NCBI RefSeq assembly: GCF_023716945.1
Contig: NZ_JAMQQF010000005.1
Span: forward strand, 1 to 53,479
DNA from: Frankia sp. AiPs1
Lineage (GTDB): Bacteria > Actinomycetota > Actinomycetes > Frankiales > Frankiaceae
DNA: 53,479 nucleotides
Reading direction: 5' to 3'
Shown here in pieces: positions 15,917 to 23,691 of this stretch (positions within the stretch are counted from its first letter, which is position 1; every line of letters begins with the position of its first letter). Below the pieces are notes generated by a model, which was not told the DNA's origin, did no database searches, and was given only the letters and a program-made list of their open reading frames with translations. Both the position numbers and the translations under genes were made by a program.

Positions 15917-17107
15917 TCAGGTGGATTCGGCTGAGGGTGTCGTTTCGCTGGCGAGGTTGGCGGTCCAGCGTTCCTCGATGCGGCCGAAGTACCAGACGGC
16001 GAGGGCGATGGCCCAGGCGAGGAAGAACAGACCGACGATGCCGTATCCGGTGTAGTCGAGGTTGATGGTGGCGATCCAGGCGAGTGGCCCGGATTCGATC
16101 GCGAACCGGTCGGCGAGGACGCCGACGAGTTCGATGGTGCCGATGACGAGGGCGACGATCACGGAGATGGTGGTGATCGTCAGGTTGTAGAAGACCTTGC
16201 GGACGGGGCGGGCGGTGGCCCAGCCGTAGGCGGCGTTCATGAAGACGCCGTCGATGGTGTCCATGAGGCACATGCCGGCGGCGAACAGGATCGGCAGCAC
16301 GAGGATCGAGTAGAAGGGCAGGTTGAACGCGGCGGCGCCGCCGGCGAGGACGAGCAGGCCGACCTCGGTCGCGGTGTCGAACCCGAGGCCGAACAGGACG
16401 CCGATCGGGTAGATGTGCCAGGGTCTGGTGACCGTCCTGGTCAGGCCGCCGAGGAAGCGGTTCATGAAGCCGCGGGAGTCCAGCCGCCGTTCGAGTTCCT
16501 GCTCGTCGTACCGCCCGTTGCGCATCTCGCGGAAGACCTTGAGGATGCCGAGCAGGGCGGCGAAGTTCAGGATTCCCAGCACCCACAGGAACACACCCGA
16601 GACCGACGGTCCGATCACCCCGGTGATGGTGTGGAGCCTGGAGGAGTCGTCCTCCACCGGGCCGACCAGGGACTTGACGCCGACGGAGAGCAGGAACGCG
16701 AGCGCGAAGACGATCGTCGAGTGGCCGAGGGAGAACCAGAACCCGACCGAGAGCGGTCGGCGCTGGGGGCCGGCGCCGTCGGCCTGTCGCGCGTGGTTGT
16801 CGGCGATGAGCTTGCGGGTGGTGTTGTCGACGGCGGCGATGTGGTCGGCGTCGAAGGCGTGCCGCAACCCGAAGGTGTAGGCCAGGACGCCGACGCCGGC
16901 GGTGAACACCGGATGGTCGCCGCCGAGATGGTAGTCGTGCGGGGTGACGAGGGTGAGCAGGACGATGAACCCCACGGCGTGCAGTAGGACGATGAAGGTG
17001 ACCATTCCCGCCAGGGACCGCTTGTCCGCCCCCGTGAGGCTGAGCCGGAACTGGGTCAGCCGCGTCGACAGGGACGGCTCACCGGTGCCGGGGGTTGGGT
17101 GGGCCAC
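15917..17107 (-). CDS. HoxN/NicT-family nickel (nickel/cobalt) permease
   Basis: 396 residues with about eight membrane spans. Family signatures are RHAFDADHIAAVDN near residue 82-95 (the HX4DH metal motif), SLGHSTIVF near 130, LGFDTATEVGLL near 244, and FAAGMCLMDTIDGVFM near 280. It takes up Ni(II), or Co(II), at high affinity. An ATG at 17221 would extend the frame, but GTG at 17107 is the true start: GAGGAG precedes it by seven bases, and a Nur operator lies within the would-be extension. Nickel control implies supply to hydrogenase, urease or nickel superoxide dismutase elsewhere in the genome. Confidence 0.93.
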   Translation of the reverse strand: MAHPTPGTGEPSLSTRLTQFRLSLTGADKRSLAGMVTFIVLLHAVGFIVLLTLVTPHDYHLGGDHPVFTAGVGVLAYTFGLRHAFDADHIAAVDNTTRKLIADNHARQADGAGPQRRPLSVGFWFSLGHSTIVFALAFLLSVGVKSLVGPVEDDSSRLHTITGVIGPSVSGVFLWVLGILNFAALLGILKVFREMRNGRYDEQELERRLDSRGFMNRFLGGLTRTVTRPWHIYPIGVLFGLGFDTATEVGLLVLAGGAAAFNLPFYSILVLPILFAAGMCLMDTIDGVFMNAAYGWATARPVRKVFYNLTITTISVIVALVIGTIELVGVLADRFAIESGPLAWIATINLDYTGYGIVGLFFLAWAIALAVWYFGRIEERWTANLASETTPSAEST

Positions 17108-17194
17108 CAGGTGTCTCCTCACTGCGCAGCATCCTGGTTGCCGGGAGGGCGCCGTCGACCCCCCGGCATCGGTACCGATGCAACTATCTCGCTC

Positions 17195-17211
17195 TTGCAA
17201 CGTTGTTGCAA
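17195..17211. promoter_or_regulatory. Nur box (nickel-responsive Fur-family operator)
   Basis: TTGCAA-CGTTG-TTGCAA matches the published Streptomyces coelicolor Nur box (tTGCaa-N5-ttGCAA) at every conserved base, and is also a 7-3-7 perfect palindrome. It lies 88 bp upstream of the nickel permease start and 31 bp before the divergent gene at 17242, so it may act on both. A further TGCAA half-site is at 17179-17183. Confidence 0.8.
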
Positions 17212-17241
17212 TTGGGTCCACCGGGAAGAAGGTCTGAGCGC

Positions 17242-17886
17242 ATGATCGACCATGAGGTCCGCGTGTATCGCAGTGCCGAGCGCCTGGGCCGGGAGGACCA
17301 GCTCGCCTGGAAGATCGCGGCGGTCGCCGCCGACCCGGTCGAGGTCACCGACGACGTGACCGAGATGGCGATCAACCGGGTCGTCGACAACGCCGCCGTC
17401 GCCGCCGCCTCGCTGGCCCGCCGGCCGGTGGCCGCCGCCCGCGACCAGGCACTGGCCGAGCTGGCCACCGCACGCCGCGACGCCGAACGCGACGCCCGCA
17501 TCCGCACCGACCTACGCACCGAACGCGACGCCCTGCGCGAGGACATCCGCACCGAACGCGCCGAAGCCCTGCGCCTGCGCCAGAGCGCCGACGCCGACAC
17601 CCAACGGCTGCGCGCCGAGGCCAGCGCCGAGCTCGACCGGCTGCGCGCGGAGGCCAGCGCCGAGGCCGCCCGCCTCCGCGCCGAGGCCGCCGCCGAGGTT
17701 GAGCGGATCCGCACCGAGACCGACACCCGCCTCGAGGCCGAACGTCACGCCGCCACCGAACGCCTCGCCGTGATCAGCGAGGCCCGCGCCGAAGCCCGCA
17801 CCCGCGCCGAACGCGCCGAACGCCAGGCCGACGACCTCGCCGCCGAACTGCGCACCCTGCGCACCCCAACCCCACCCGGCCCCTGA
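17242..17886 (+). CDS. Chimeric protein: PrpD-like N-terminus fused to coiled coil
   Basis: 214 residues, ATG start with GAAGAAGG upstream. Residues 1-71 resemble the N-terminus of actinobacterial 2-methylcitrate dehydratase PrpD (HEVRVYRSAERLGREDQLAW, KIAAVAADP, NRVVDNAAVAAASLARRPV). The enzyme should continue for about 430 more residues, but the chain changes at residue about 72 into an Ala/Arg/Glu coiled coil to the end. Residues about 125-170 hold 11-residue repeats (RLRAEASAELD, RLRAEASAEAA, RLRAEAAAEVE). It has no catalytic residues, so dehydratase activity is excluded. It could be a structural or DNA-associated coiled-coil protein, or a gene-fusion relic. The nearby Nur box suggests nickel-responsive expression. 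Confidence 0.75.
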   Translation: MIDHEVRVYRSAERLGREDQLAWKIAAVAADPVEVTDDVTEMAINRVVDNAAVAAASLARRPVAAARDQALAELATARRDAERDARIRTDLRTERDALREDIRTERAEALRLRQSADADTQRLRAEASAELDRLRAEASAEAARLRAEAAAEVERIRTETDTRLEAERHAATERLAVISEARAEARTRAERAERQADDLAAELRTLRTPTPPGP

Positions 17887-17958
17887 GCACCGGCGACGAC
17901 GACGAGGCCTGACCGGCATTCCCGCGCCACCATTCCGCGCGGCCCCCAGCCGGACGTC

Positions 17959-18003
17959 GGGGTGCCGGTAAGAAACGTGTCACCAGGTACAAGCACGGAT
18001 GAT
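17959..18003 (+). repeat. Left terminal inverted repeat of the Tn3-like element
   Basis: This end starts with GGGGTGCCGGTAAGAAACGT and continues GTCACCAG before diverging around 18003. It matches the ends at 20317 (inverted) and 46665 (direct) with a few substitutions and small indels. Confidence 0.65.
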
Positions 18004-18071
18004 CTTGAGTTGTGCCTCCTGGTGGGCGTGGGGGTGTTGGCGCCTGACGCACCGGGCCGTGGTGTTCGTCC

Positions 18072-18398
18072 GTGGCCCGGTTGCTGGATCGTGATGAGCT
18101 CGTCGAGCACTGGACGTTGCTGGAGGACGAGCGGGAGCTGATCGCTGGCAGGCGCGGGCCGACGCGGCTCGGCTTCACGGTGATGGTGACGTTCTTCCCC
18201 GAGCTGGGCCGGTTCCCGCGGGGCCGCCGCGAGGTGACGGACGAGGCCGTGGAGTACGTGGCCCGCCAGGTCGGTGTCGAGCCGGGCGACCAGCTCGCGG
18301 GGGCGGTGACGGCCGGCCAGGCGCAGGCGTGGGAGTCGGTGCTGCGGGTGCCGGAAGGGCAGCGTCCGGTCGCAGTTGGATCTGTGGCGCCGCGGTGA
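18072..18398 (+). pseudogene. Tn3-family transposase N-terminal fragment (DUF4158-like)
   Basis: About 108 codons from GTG. Residues 1-75 read like the DUF4158 head of actinobacterial Tn3-type transposases: DELVEHWTLLEDERELIAG, RRGPTRLGFTVMVTFF, GRFPRGRREVTDEAVEYVAR. A full transposase is near 1000 residues, and here the similarity stops after about residue 80 in a frameshifted tail. It lies just inside the left inverted repeat, as expected for a deleted tnpA. A further decayed stretch (18400-18510) is unassigned. Confidence 0.65.
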
Positions 18399-18513
18399 AC
18401 GCTCAACCTCGTCGGTTCAGCGCGGGAACGCAACGTGGGCCCGTGACCGCTACGCCATCCCCGCCGGCGGAGTTCGCGACCTGCTGGTTGGCTATCTGAG
18501 CCGGCGGCGTGCG

Positions 18514-19107
18514 CTACCGGGGTGGACGTGGAAGGCCGGCCAGGGCCGTCTCGGTAATGCTCCGCAGGGTGCTCTCGTCGGTCCCGGCTTTGCCGAGGGC
18601 CTCGATGCCGCGGTGAACGGTCAGCAGCAGTCCGGCGAGTTGCTGCGCATCGGCGGCGGGGTGGATGTCGCCGTTGCGCTGACAGGCCTCGAGGTTGCCG
18701 GTGAGGGCCAGCTGGACGTTCTCGAACGTTGTCAGCGAGCGAGCCGAGACCACCTCGTCGTGCTCGGCCAGCTCGGCCGTGGCCTTGGCCACCAGGCAGC
18801 CGTGTTGGCGGCGCTCGGCGCAGGCGGTTGCGTGGCCCAGCAGATAGGCGGTGAGTCGCTCGAACGCCTGCTCGTCGGCACCGCTCAGATGGCGGTTAGC
18901 TGAGTCGATTGTCGCGTTGCAGTGATCGTCGTACACCCGATGGAAGAGCTCGCGCTTGCCGCCGAACGCCCCGTAGAGGCTGCCCTTGCCCAGGCCGGTG
19001 GCTGCCGCGATCGCATCCATGCTGGTGCCCGCGTAGCCGGTCATCCAGAACTGGTCGCGGGCTGCGTTCAGCGCGCTCTCCTCGTCGAACTCTCTCGGCC
19101 TCGCCAC
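18514..19107 (-). CDS. TetR/AcrR-family transcriptional repressor
   Basis: 197 residues. The N-terminal TetR helix-turn-helix is textbook: REFDEESALNAARDQFWMTG, YAGTSMDAIAAATGLGKGSL, YGAFGGKRELFHRVY (residues 4-56). The C-terminal ligand domain resembles the TetR_C group found beside SDRs (HATACAERRQHGCLVAKATAE). It is divergent from the SDR at 19206, with a perfect 9-bp inverted repeat between them at 19138-19162, so it most likely represses itself and the SDR until a small ligand binds. It lies inside the Tn3-like element. Confidence 0.92.
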   Translation of the reverse strand: MARPREFDEESALNAARDQFWMTGYAGTSMDAIAAATGLGKGSLYGAFGGKRELFHRVYDDHCNATIDSANRHLSGADEQAFERLTAYLLGHATACAERRQHGCLVAKATAELAEHDEVVSARSLTTFENVQLALTGNLEACQRNGDIHPAADAQQLAGLLLTVHRGIEALGKAGTDESTLRSITETALAGLPRPPR

Positions 19108-19137
19108 TGCGCCAGTCTAAGCGTTCTTGACTACATC

Positions 19138-19162
19138 GTCCATAACCCTCTACGTTATGGAC
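19138..19162. promoter_or_regulatory. TetR operator: perfect 9-7-9 inverted repeat
   Basis: GTCCATAAC at 19138-19146 and GTTATGGAC at 19154-19162 are exact reverse complements with a 7-bp spacer, midway between the divergent TetR and SDR starts. Its length and position fit a TetR dimer site. Confidence 0.75.
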
Positions 19163-19205
19163 GCTTCGTTCAAGAACTTCATCCAAGAGCGAGACTTCGA
19201 CGAGA

Positions 19206-19970
19206 GTGAGTGATCAGGTGACGAGTGGACTTCTGGACAGCAAGGTGGCCGTGGTCACCGGTGGGACGAGCGGGATCGGGCTGGCCATCGCCCGGCGATT
19301 CGTCGCCGAGGGTGCGCTGGTCTTCATCACCGGCCGCCGTCAGGCCCAGATCGACGCGGCGGCCGCGGAGCTCGGGCCGCAGGCCGTCGGGGTGCGGTGT
19401 GACGTGGGGAACCTGGCCGAGCTCGACGCCCTGTACGAGGTCATCAGGCAGCGCTCGGGCCGGATCGACGTCCTGGTGGCCAACGCGGGCGGCGCGGTGC
19501 CGGCCGTGCTCGGGGACATCACCGAGGAACAGTTCGACAGCATGTTCGCCACGAACGTGAAGGGCGCGGTCTTCGGGGTGCAGAAGGCGATGCCCCTTCT
19601 GTCGCAGGGGGCTTCGGTGATCCTCATCGGGTCGAGCACGTCCGCGCGTCCTAGCCGGGGCATGGAAGTCTATGGCGCGACCAAGGCGGCGCTGCGTAAC
19701 TTCGCCCGCAGCTGGACGCTGAACACGCGGGAGAACGGTTTCCGGGTCAACGTGCTGAGCCCGGGGGCGGTCCGGACCCCCGGCCTGCTCGGCATCGTTC
19801 CCGAGGACCAGCAGGACGACTTCGCCAAGATGATGGAGAGCATGCTACCGAGCGGGCGGCTCGGCGACCCGGACGATGTCGCGTCGGCGGCTCTGCTCCT
19901 GGCCTCGGACACCGCTACGCACGTCAACGGCGCCGAGTGGCTCATCGACGGCGGATACACGAGCGTCTGA
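19206..19970 (+). CDS. Short-chain dehydrogenase/reductase (SDR)
   Basis: 254 residues, complete classical SDR. The cofactor motif VTGGTSGIGLAIARRF is near residues 17-32, NAGG near 92, the catalytic Ser segment LIGSSTSARPS near 140, and YGATKAALRNFARSW (Y...K) near 156-170. The C-terminal ASDTATHVNGAEWLIDGGYT is the usual end. It catalyses NAD(P)-dependent oxidation or reduction of an unknown carbonyl or alcohol. GTG at 19206 is used, and a second GTG at 19218 is possible. It is the cargo partner of the TetR repressor. Confidence 0.9.
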   Translation: MSDQVTSGLLDSKVAVVTGGTSGIGLAIARRFVAEGALVFITGRRQAQIDAAAAELGPQAVGVRCDVGNLAELDALYEVIRQRSGRIDVLVANAGGAVPAVLGDITEEQFDSMFATNVKGAVFGVQKAMPLLSQGASVILIGSSTSARPSRGMEVYGATKAALRNFARSWTLNTRENGFRVNVLSPGAVRTPGLLGIVPEDQQDDFAKMMESMLPSGRLGDPDDVASAALLLASDTATHVNGAEWLIDGGYTSV

Positions 19971-19984
19971 GGAGAACGATCTGA

Positions 19985-20208
19985 ATCATCGGCGCGGGTG
20001 AGGCCGGCAGCCAGCTCGCCCACGCCGCGATCACCCAGGGAGACAAGGCCGTCATCGCAAACTGGCGGGGCCCGCAAACCCTGACGGGACCCGGTCGCCG
20101 AACTCGGCACGCGCCGCCCGGGCGGATGCGGCGGTCGCAGGCGATGTCGCCGTCATCGCGGGACTCGCTCTGATGGCGGAGTACGAAGCCGCCCTGATCC
20201 GCGAGCGC
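19985..20208 (+). pseudogene. Remnant of NADPH-F420 reductase-like gene, with a possible resolvase scrap
   Basis: Reading IIGAGEAGSQLAHAAITQGD then KAVIANWRGPQTL gives the Rossmann start of an F420-dependent NADP oxidoreductase. It resumes in other frames as PVAELGT and AADAAVAGDVAVIAG-like text, so at least two frameshifts exist and no start remains. The last 15 codons (LALMAEYEAALIRER) look like the helix after the catalytic domain of serine resolvases, which would suit a Tn3 element. Both assignments rest on short stretches. Confidence 0.45.
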
Positions 20209-20209
20209 C

Positions 20210-20317
20210 GAACTCCGCGCCACCGGCCGGACCCGCCACCAGCTCGACGCCGCCCCACCACAGACCAGCTAGATCATCACCGTTTGCACCTGGTGACAGG
20301 TTTCTTACCGACACCCC
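20210..20317 (-). repeat. Right end of the Tn3-like element; 108-bp block repeated at 46665-46772
   Basis: The outer 45 bp is the inverted partner of the end at 17959. The whole 108 bp is about 90 per cent identical, by eye, to 46665-46772 in opposite orientation. It encodes the same short C-terminus in both copies (RATGRTRHQ, DAAPPQTS, stop). Confidence 0.7.
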
Positions 20318-20559
20318 ACGTTGGGAGCATCACCAGGACCAGACCATGCACCGCGACTTCCTTCATCGCGCTGGTCGGCCACCTCGTTCCGGGTGGGGCG
20401 TGGGCGGCCACCGCCGTCATCGACGGGCGGCCGAACAACGATGCCGAACAACGATGCCGACGTCTGTGACCGGAGCGCACCGTGCGGAGTTGGGACAGCT
20501 GTCCCGTTGCGCGAAGCGGCATTTCATGGCCTCCTGCAGGGGTCGGTAGCGTCGCATTC

Positions 20560-22011
20560 ATGGAGTGGAGTCTTCGGACGGCCGAAGAGTCGGCGGCCGC
20601 GTTGCATGCCGGCGCGGTGACCTCGGTGGAACTGACCGACGAGGCGATTGCCCGCATCGAGCGCGACGACAAGATGATCAACGCGATCTGTGTGCCGGAC
20701 TTCGACCGTGCGCGGGCCGCCGCGCGCGGTGCCGACCAGGCGCGCGCCCGCGGCGAGGTCCGGCCGCTGCTCGGTATTCCGGTGACGGTCAAGGAGTCCT
20801 ACAACATCGCCGGGCTGCCCACGACCTGGGGCATGCCGCAGCACGCGAACTACCTGCCGGCCGAGGACGCGGTGCAGGTGTCGCGGCTCAGGGCCGCCGG
20901 CGCGGTGGTGCTCGCCAAGACCAACGTGCCCGTGGGCCTGCAGGACATCCAGACCTTCAACGAGATCTACGGCACCACCAACAACCCATGGGATCACGAT
21001 CGCACGCCGGGCGGCTCCTCCGGCGGATCGGCCGCGGCCCTGGCGTCCGGATTCGGCGCGCTGTCCATCGGCTCCGACCTCGCCGGTTCGCTGCGCACCC
21101 CCGCGCATTTCTGCGGCGTCTACGCGCACAAGCCGACACTCGGACTGGCGGCAACCCGCGGCATGGTCGCGCCATCGGCACCGGCACTGCCGACCGACCT
21201 CGACCTCGCCGTCGTCGGCCCGATGGCGCGCACCGCCGGTGACCTCAGCCTCCTGCTCGACGTCATGGCCGGACCGGACCCACTGACGTTCGGCGTCGCG
21301 CACCACGTGACGCTGCCGCCCGCGCGCCACGAGCGCCTCGCCGACTTCCGGGTCCTGGTCCTCGAGGAGCACCCGCTGCTGGCGACCGGGTCCGCCGTGC
21401 GGGCGGGGGTGCACCGGGTCGCCGACGCGCTGGTCAACGGCGGCGCCCGCGTCGAACGGCACAGTCCCCTGCTGCCCGACCTGACCGACGCCGCGACGCT
21501 CTACACGCAGCTGCTGTTCTCGGGCTCCGTCGCGCGTTTTCCCGTCGAGGCGTACGAGCAGCTGCGGACCCGCGCCGCCGGACTGAGCGCAGACGACCGC
21601 AGTCTCGACGCGGCGCGGCTGCGCGCCATGGTGTTCAGCCACCGCGACTGGATCGAGGCGAACAACCGTCGCGAACTGCACCGCCACGGCTGGCGGCAGC
21701 TGTTCGCCGAGTTCGACGCCGTGGTGTGCCCGATCACGCCGACACCCGCGTTCGGTCACGACCACCACCCCGATCCGCGGGAACGCCGGATCGACATCGA
21801 CGGCGTCGAGTACCCGTACTTCGACCAGCTCGTCTGGGCCGGCCTGGCCACCCTGGCGGGCCTGCCGGCCACCGCGATACCCGCGGGCCGGTCCCCCGCG
21901 GGCCTGCCGGTGGGCGTGCAGCTCATCGGTCCGATGTTCGAGGACCGCACCCCGCTGCGGCTGGCCGAACTGCTCGAGCAGAAGATCGGCGGCTTCCAGG
22001 CACCGAGATAG
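20560..22011 (+). CDS. Amidase-signature family hydrolase
   Basis: 483 residues. Amidase-signature catalytic parts are all present: the Lys in IPVTVKESYNIAGL near residue 77, the Gly/Ser loop RTPGGSSGGSAAALASG with the cis-Ser near 152, and the nucleophile Ser in GSDLAGSLRTPAHFCGV near 176. It hydrolyses a carboxylic amide; the substrate is unknown. The ATG at 20560 has a weak ribosome site, and the open frame upstream is low-quality. It starts 240 bp after the end of the Tn3-like element and is convergent with the DsbA-like gene. Confidence 0.9.
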   Translation: MEWSLRTAEESAAALHAGAVTSVELTDEAIARIERDDKMINAICVPDFDRARAAARGADQARARGEVRPLLGIPVTVKESYNIAGLPTTWGMPQHANYLPAEDAVQVSRLRAAGAVVLAKTNVPVGLQDIQTFNEIYGTTNNPWDHDRTPGGSSGGSAAALASGFGALSIGSDLAGSLRTPAHFCGVYAHKPTLGLAATRGMVAPSAPALPTDLDLAVVGPMARTAGDLSLLLDVMAGPDPLTFGVAHHVTLPPARHERLADFRVLVLEEHPLLATGSAVRAGVHRVADALVNGGARVERHSPLLPDLTDAATLYTQLLFSGSVARFPVEAYEQLRTRAAGLSADDRSLDAARLRAMVFSHRDWIEANNRRELHRHGWRQLFAEFDAVVCPITPTPAFGHDHHPDPRERRIDIDGVEYPYFDQLVWAGLATLAGLPATAIPAGRSPAGLPVGVQLIGPMFEDRTPLRLAELLEQKIGGFQAPR

Positions 22012-22196
22012 GGCGTGGCACCGGGTGCCCGTCGAGGAGGAGCTGAGGAGGACGAACCCCCCTCCGGCAAACGCGGGCCTTGCACGGCCTGTGGTCCAAC
22101 GCCGCGCTGCTGCACGTTCCCCGCCCCGAGGCCGCCGCCACCCTGCGCGCCTGGCCTGGCGGCGCTGCACGGAGGCGGATGGTCGGACCTGGGTGG

Positions 22197-22835
22197 TCAG
22201 ACCCGCGCGGTCAGTGCGGTGAAGGCGCGGGCGTAGTCGGTGACCGTCGCGATGCCGGACAACGCGACACGGTTGTCGATGACCAGGTAGGGCACGCCGG
22301 TCGCCCCCCGGTCGAGTGCGTCGTCGCGGTCGCGTGCCACCTCGGCGGAGAAGCGGGTGCCGGCCAGCACGTCCGACACCTCGTCGGCGTCCATGCCGCC
22401 GGCCACGGCCGACCTGGTCAGCTCCGCGGGATCGAACGGGTTGATGGTTGCGCCGAAATAGCCGCGCTGGAGCTGGGCGAACCAGGACGCTGCCAGCCCC
22501 TGGTTCGTGGCGAGCTGCAGGACGCGCAGGACGTCGTGGGTGTTGGCCGCGAGCCGGTCGATCGTGAAGGGCAGGCCCACCTCCTTCGCCAGGCTGGCGA
22601 CCCGACTTTCCGCAGCGATGGCGTCCTCGATGGTGCCGCCGTGCTTCTTCACGAAGATCTGCGGGATGGAGATCGGCGTGGTCCGGGTACCCGGGTCCAG
22701 CTCGAACGCGTGCAGCCTCAGGTCCAACGTGGCGTCCAGGTTCGCCTGCTCGAACCCGAGCTCCAGGCGACGACGCCCCACGTAGCCCCACGGGCAGCCG
22801 AGGTCGGTCCACATGTCGACGCGCACAGTGCTCAT
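22197..22835 (-). CDS. DsbA/FrnE-family thiol oxidoreductase-like protein
   Basis: 212 residues from ATG at 22835. Thioredoxin fold with the DsbA helical insert. The first strand and active-site loop read VDMWTDLGCPWGYVGRRR, so the site is CPWG rather than CxxC and lacks the resolving Cys. The cis-Pro loop is GATGVPYLVIDN near residue 175. Relatives include FrnE-type oxidoreductases and 2-hydroxychromene-2-carboxylate isomerase. The lost Cys favours a glutathione- or mycothiol-type isomerase, or a monothiol mechanism (inference). It is divergent from the TetR at 22935 with a palindrome between. Confidence 0.85.
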   Translation of the reverse strand: MSTVRVDMWTDLGCPWGYVGRRRLELGFEQANLDATLDLRLHAFELDPGTRTTPISIPQIFVKKHGGTIEDAIAAESRVASLAKEVGLPFTIDRLAANTHDVLRVLQLATNQGLAASWFAQLQRGYFGATINPFDPAELTRSAVAGGMDADEVSDVLAGTRFSAEVARDRDDALDRGATGVPYLVIDNRVALSGIATVTDYARAFTALTARV

Positions 22836-22863
22836 CTCGTGCTCATCTCGCTCCCCAGCTATG

Positions 22864-22928
22864 TGGGGGACTTCCCCCAGATAGGAAGCTACCACGAAGT
22901 GGGGAAGATCGTCCGGTTGGGTTACGCT
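22864..22928. promoter_or_regulatory. Operator palindrome and -10 element for the TetR gene
   Basis: TGGGGG-ACTT-CCCCCA at 22864-22879 is a perfect 6-4-6 palindrome in the DsbA-like/TetR divergent gap. TACGCT at 22923-22928 is a -10-like hexamer six bases before the GTG at 22935, the spacing of leaderless actinobacterial transcripts. Confidence 0.5.
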
Positions 22929-22934
22929 GGACGC

Positions 22935-23570
22935 GTGACTCCTGAGGGCGGCAGCCCGAACAGGCCGTTGCGCGCCGACGCCGAACGCAACCGGTCCGCG
23001 ATTCTGGCCGCCGCGGCGCGGCTGCTGGCCAAGAACGGCCTGTCGGTGTCACTGGACGACGTGGCCGCCGAGGCCGGAGTCGGCAGCGCGACGCTCTACC
23101 GGCGCTTCGGCAGCAGAGACGAGCTCGCCGCGGACGTCCTCGGCCGGCAGCTGGCCGAGTACGCCGCCCGGACCGAGACAGAACGGGCCCGGTCCCACCA
23201 GGACCCGTGGGGGGCCCTGACGTCGTACACCCACTTCGTGGTGGAACGCCAGATCGCCGATCGTGCCTTCGCCGAGGTCCTCTCCTCACCCCGGCTGGGC
23301 ACCCCCGCGTTGCGCGAGGACCTCGACCGGACCTACCGGGACCTGCAGGCCATCGTGCAGAACGCGCTCGACGCCAAGGTGGTGCGCCCGGACCTGCACT
23401 GCAGCGACCTGCTCATGCTTTTCCGCGCGGTCAACGGCCTGCTCGCCGCCGACGCCGCGACGGCCACCGAGGCGTGGCCACGGCTCGTGGCCACCTTCCT
23501 GGTGGCGTGGCGCAGCGACGGTCCCGCGCTGCCGCCGGTGTCCCCGGCGTGGGAGCGAACCGAGGTCTGA
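22935..23570 (+). CDS. TetR/AcrR-family transcriptional regulator
   Basis: 211 residues from GTG at 22935. DNA-binding domain residues 14-70: DAERNRSAILAAAARLLAKN, SVSLDDVAAEAGVGSATLYR, RFGSRDELAADVL. The C-terminal domain resembles the SCO1712-like TetR group (RQIADRAFAEVLSSP). The frame extends upstream to 22080, but that is the reverse of the DsbA-like gene. No ribosome site is visible, and a -10-like TACGCT six bases upstream suggests a leaderless mRNA. It likely controls the divergent DsbA-like gene through the palindrome at 22864. Confidence 0.88.
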   Translation: MTPEGGSPNRPLRADAERNRSAILAAAARLLAKNGLSVSLDDVAAEAGVGSATLYRRFGSRDELAADVLGRQLAEYAARTETERARSHQDPWGALTSYTHFVVERQIADRAFAEVLSSPRLGTPALREDLDRTYRDLQAIVQNALDAKVVRPDLHCSDLLMLFRAVNGLLAADAATATEAWPRLVATFLVAWRSDGPALPPVSPAWERTEV

Positions 23571-23691
23571 CCCGGGATCCCGCCTCGGCGACCCCGTTGA
23601 CGGCGGCGGCAGGCACCCGGAAGAGACGGACGAGGGCCGCCGGATCGCGTTGGCCTGGAGGGCGGCGACGTCGGCGCGCGCCGATCCTCGA

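Larger units (their letters stand above)
17959..20317. mobile_element. Decayed Tn3-family element carrying a TetR-SDR cargo
   Basis: Inverted ends of about 45 bp begin GGGGTGCCGGTAAGAAACGT at 17959 and, on the other strand, GGGGTGTCGGTAAGAAACCT at 20317. Initial GGGG and 38-45 bp length are Tn3-like. The flanking pentamers are ACGTC (left) and ACGTT (right), a 4/5 match consistent with an eroded 5-bp target duplication. Inside lie a fragment of a Tn3-type transposase N-terminus (18072-18398), a divergent TetR/SDR pair, and remnants of an F420-NADP reductase and possibly a serine resolvase near the right end. No complete transposase remains, so it is immobile alone. Confidence 0.6.

Noticed and set aside
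17108-17221. 38-residue N-terminal extension of the nickel permease
   Set aside because: It would translate the Nur operator; GTG at 17107 has an ideal ribosome site.
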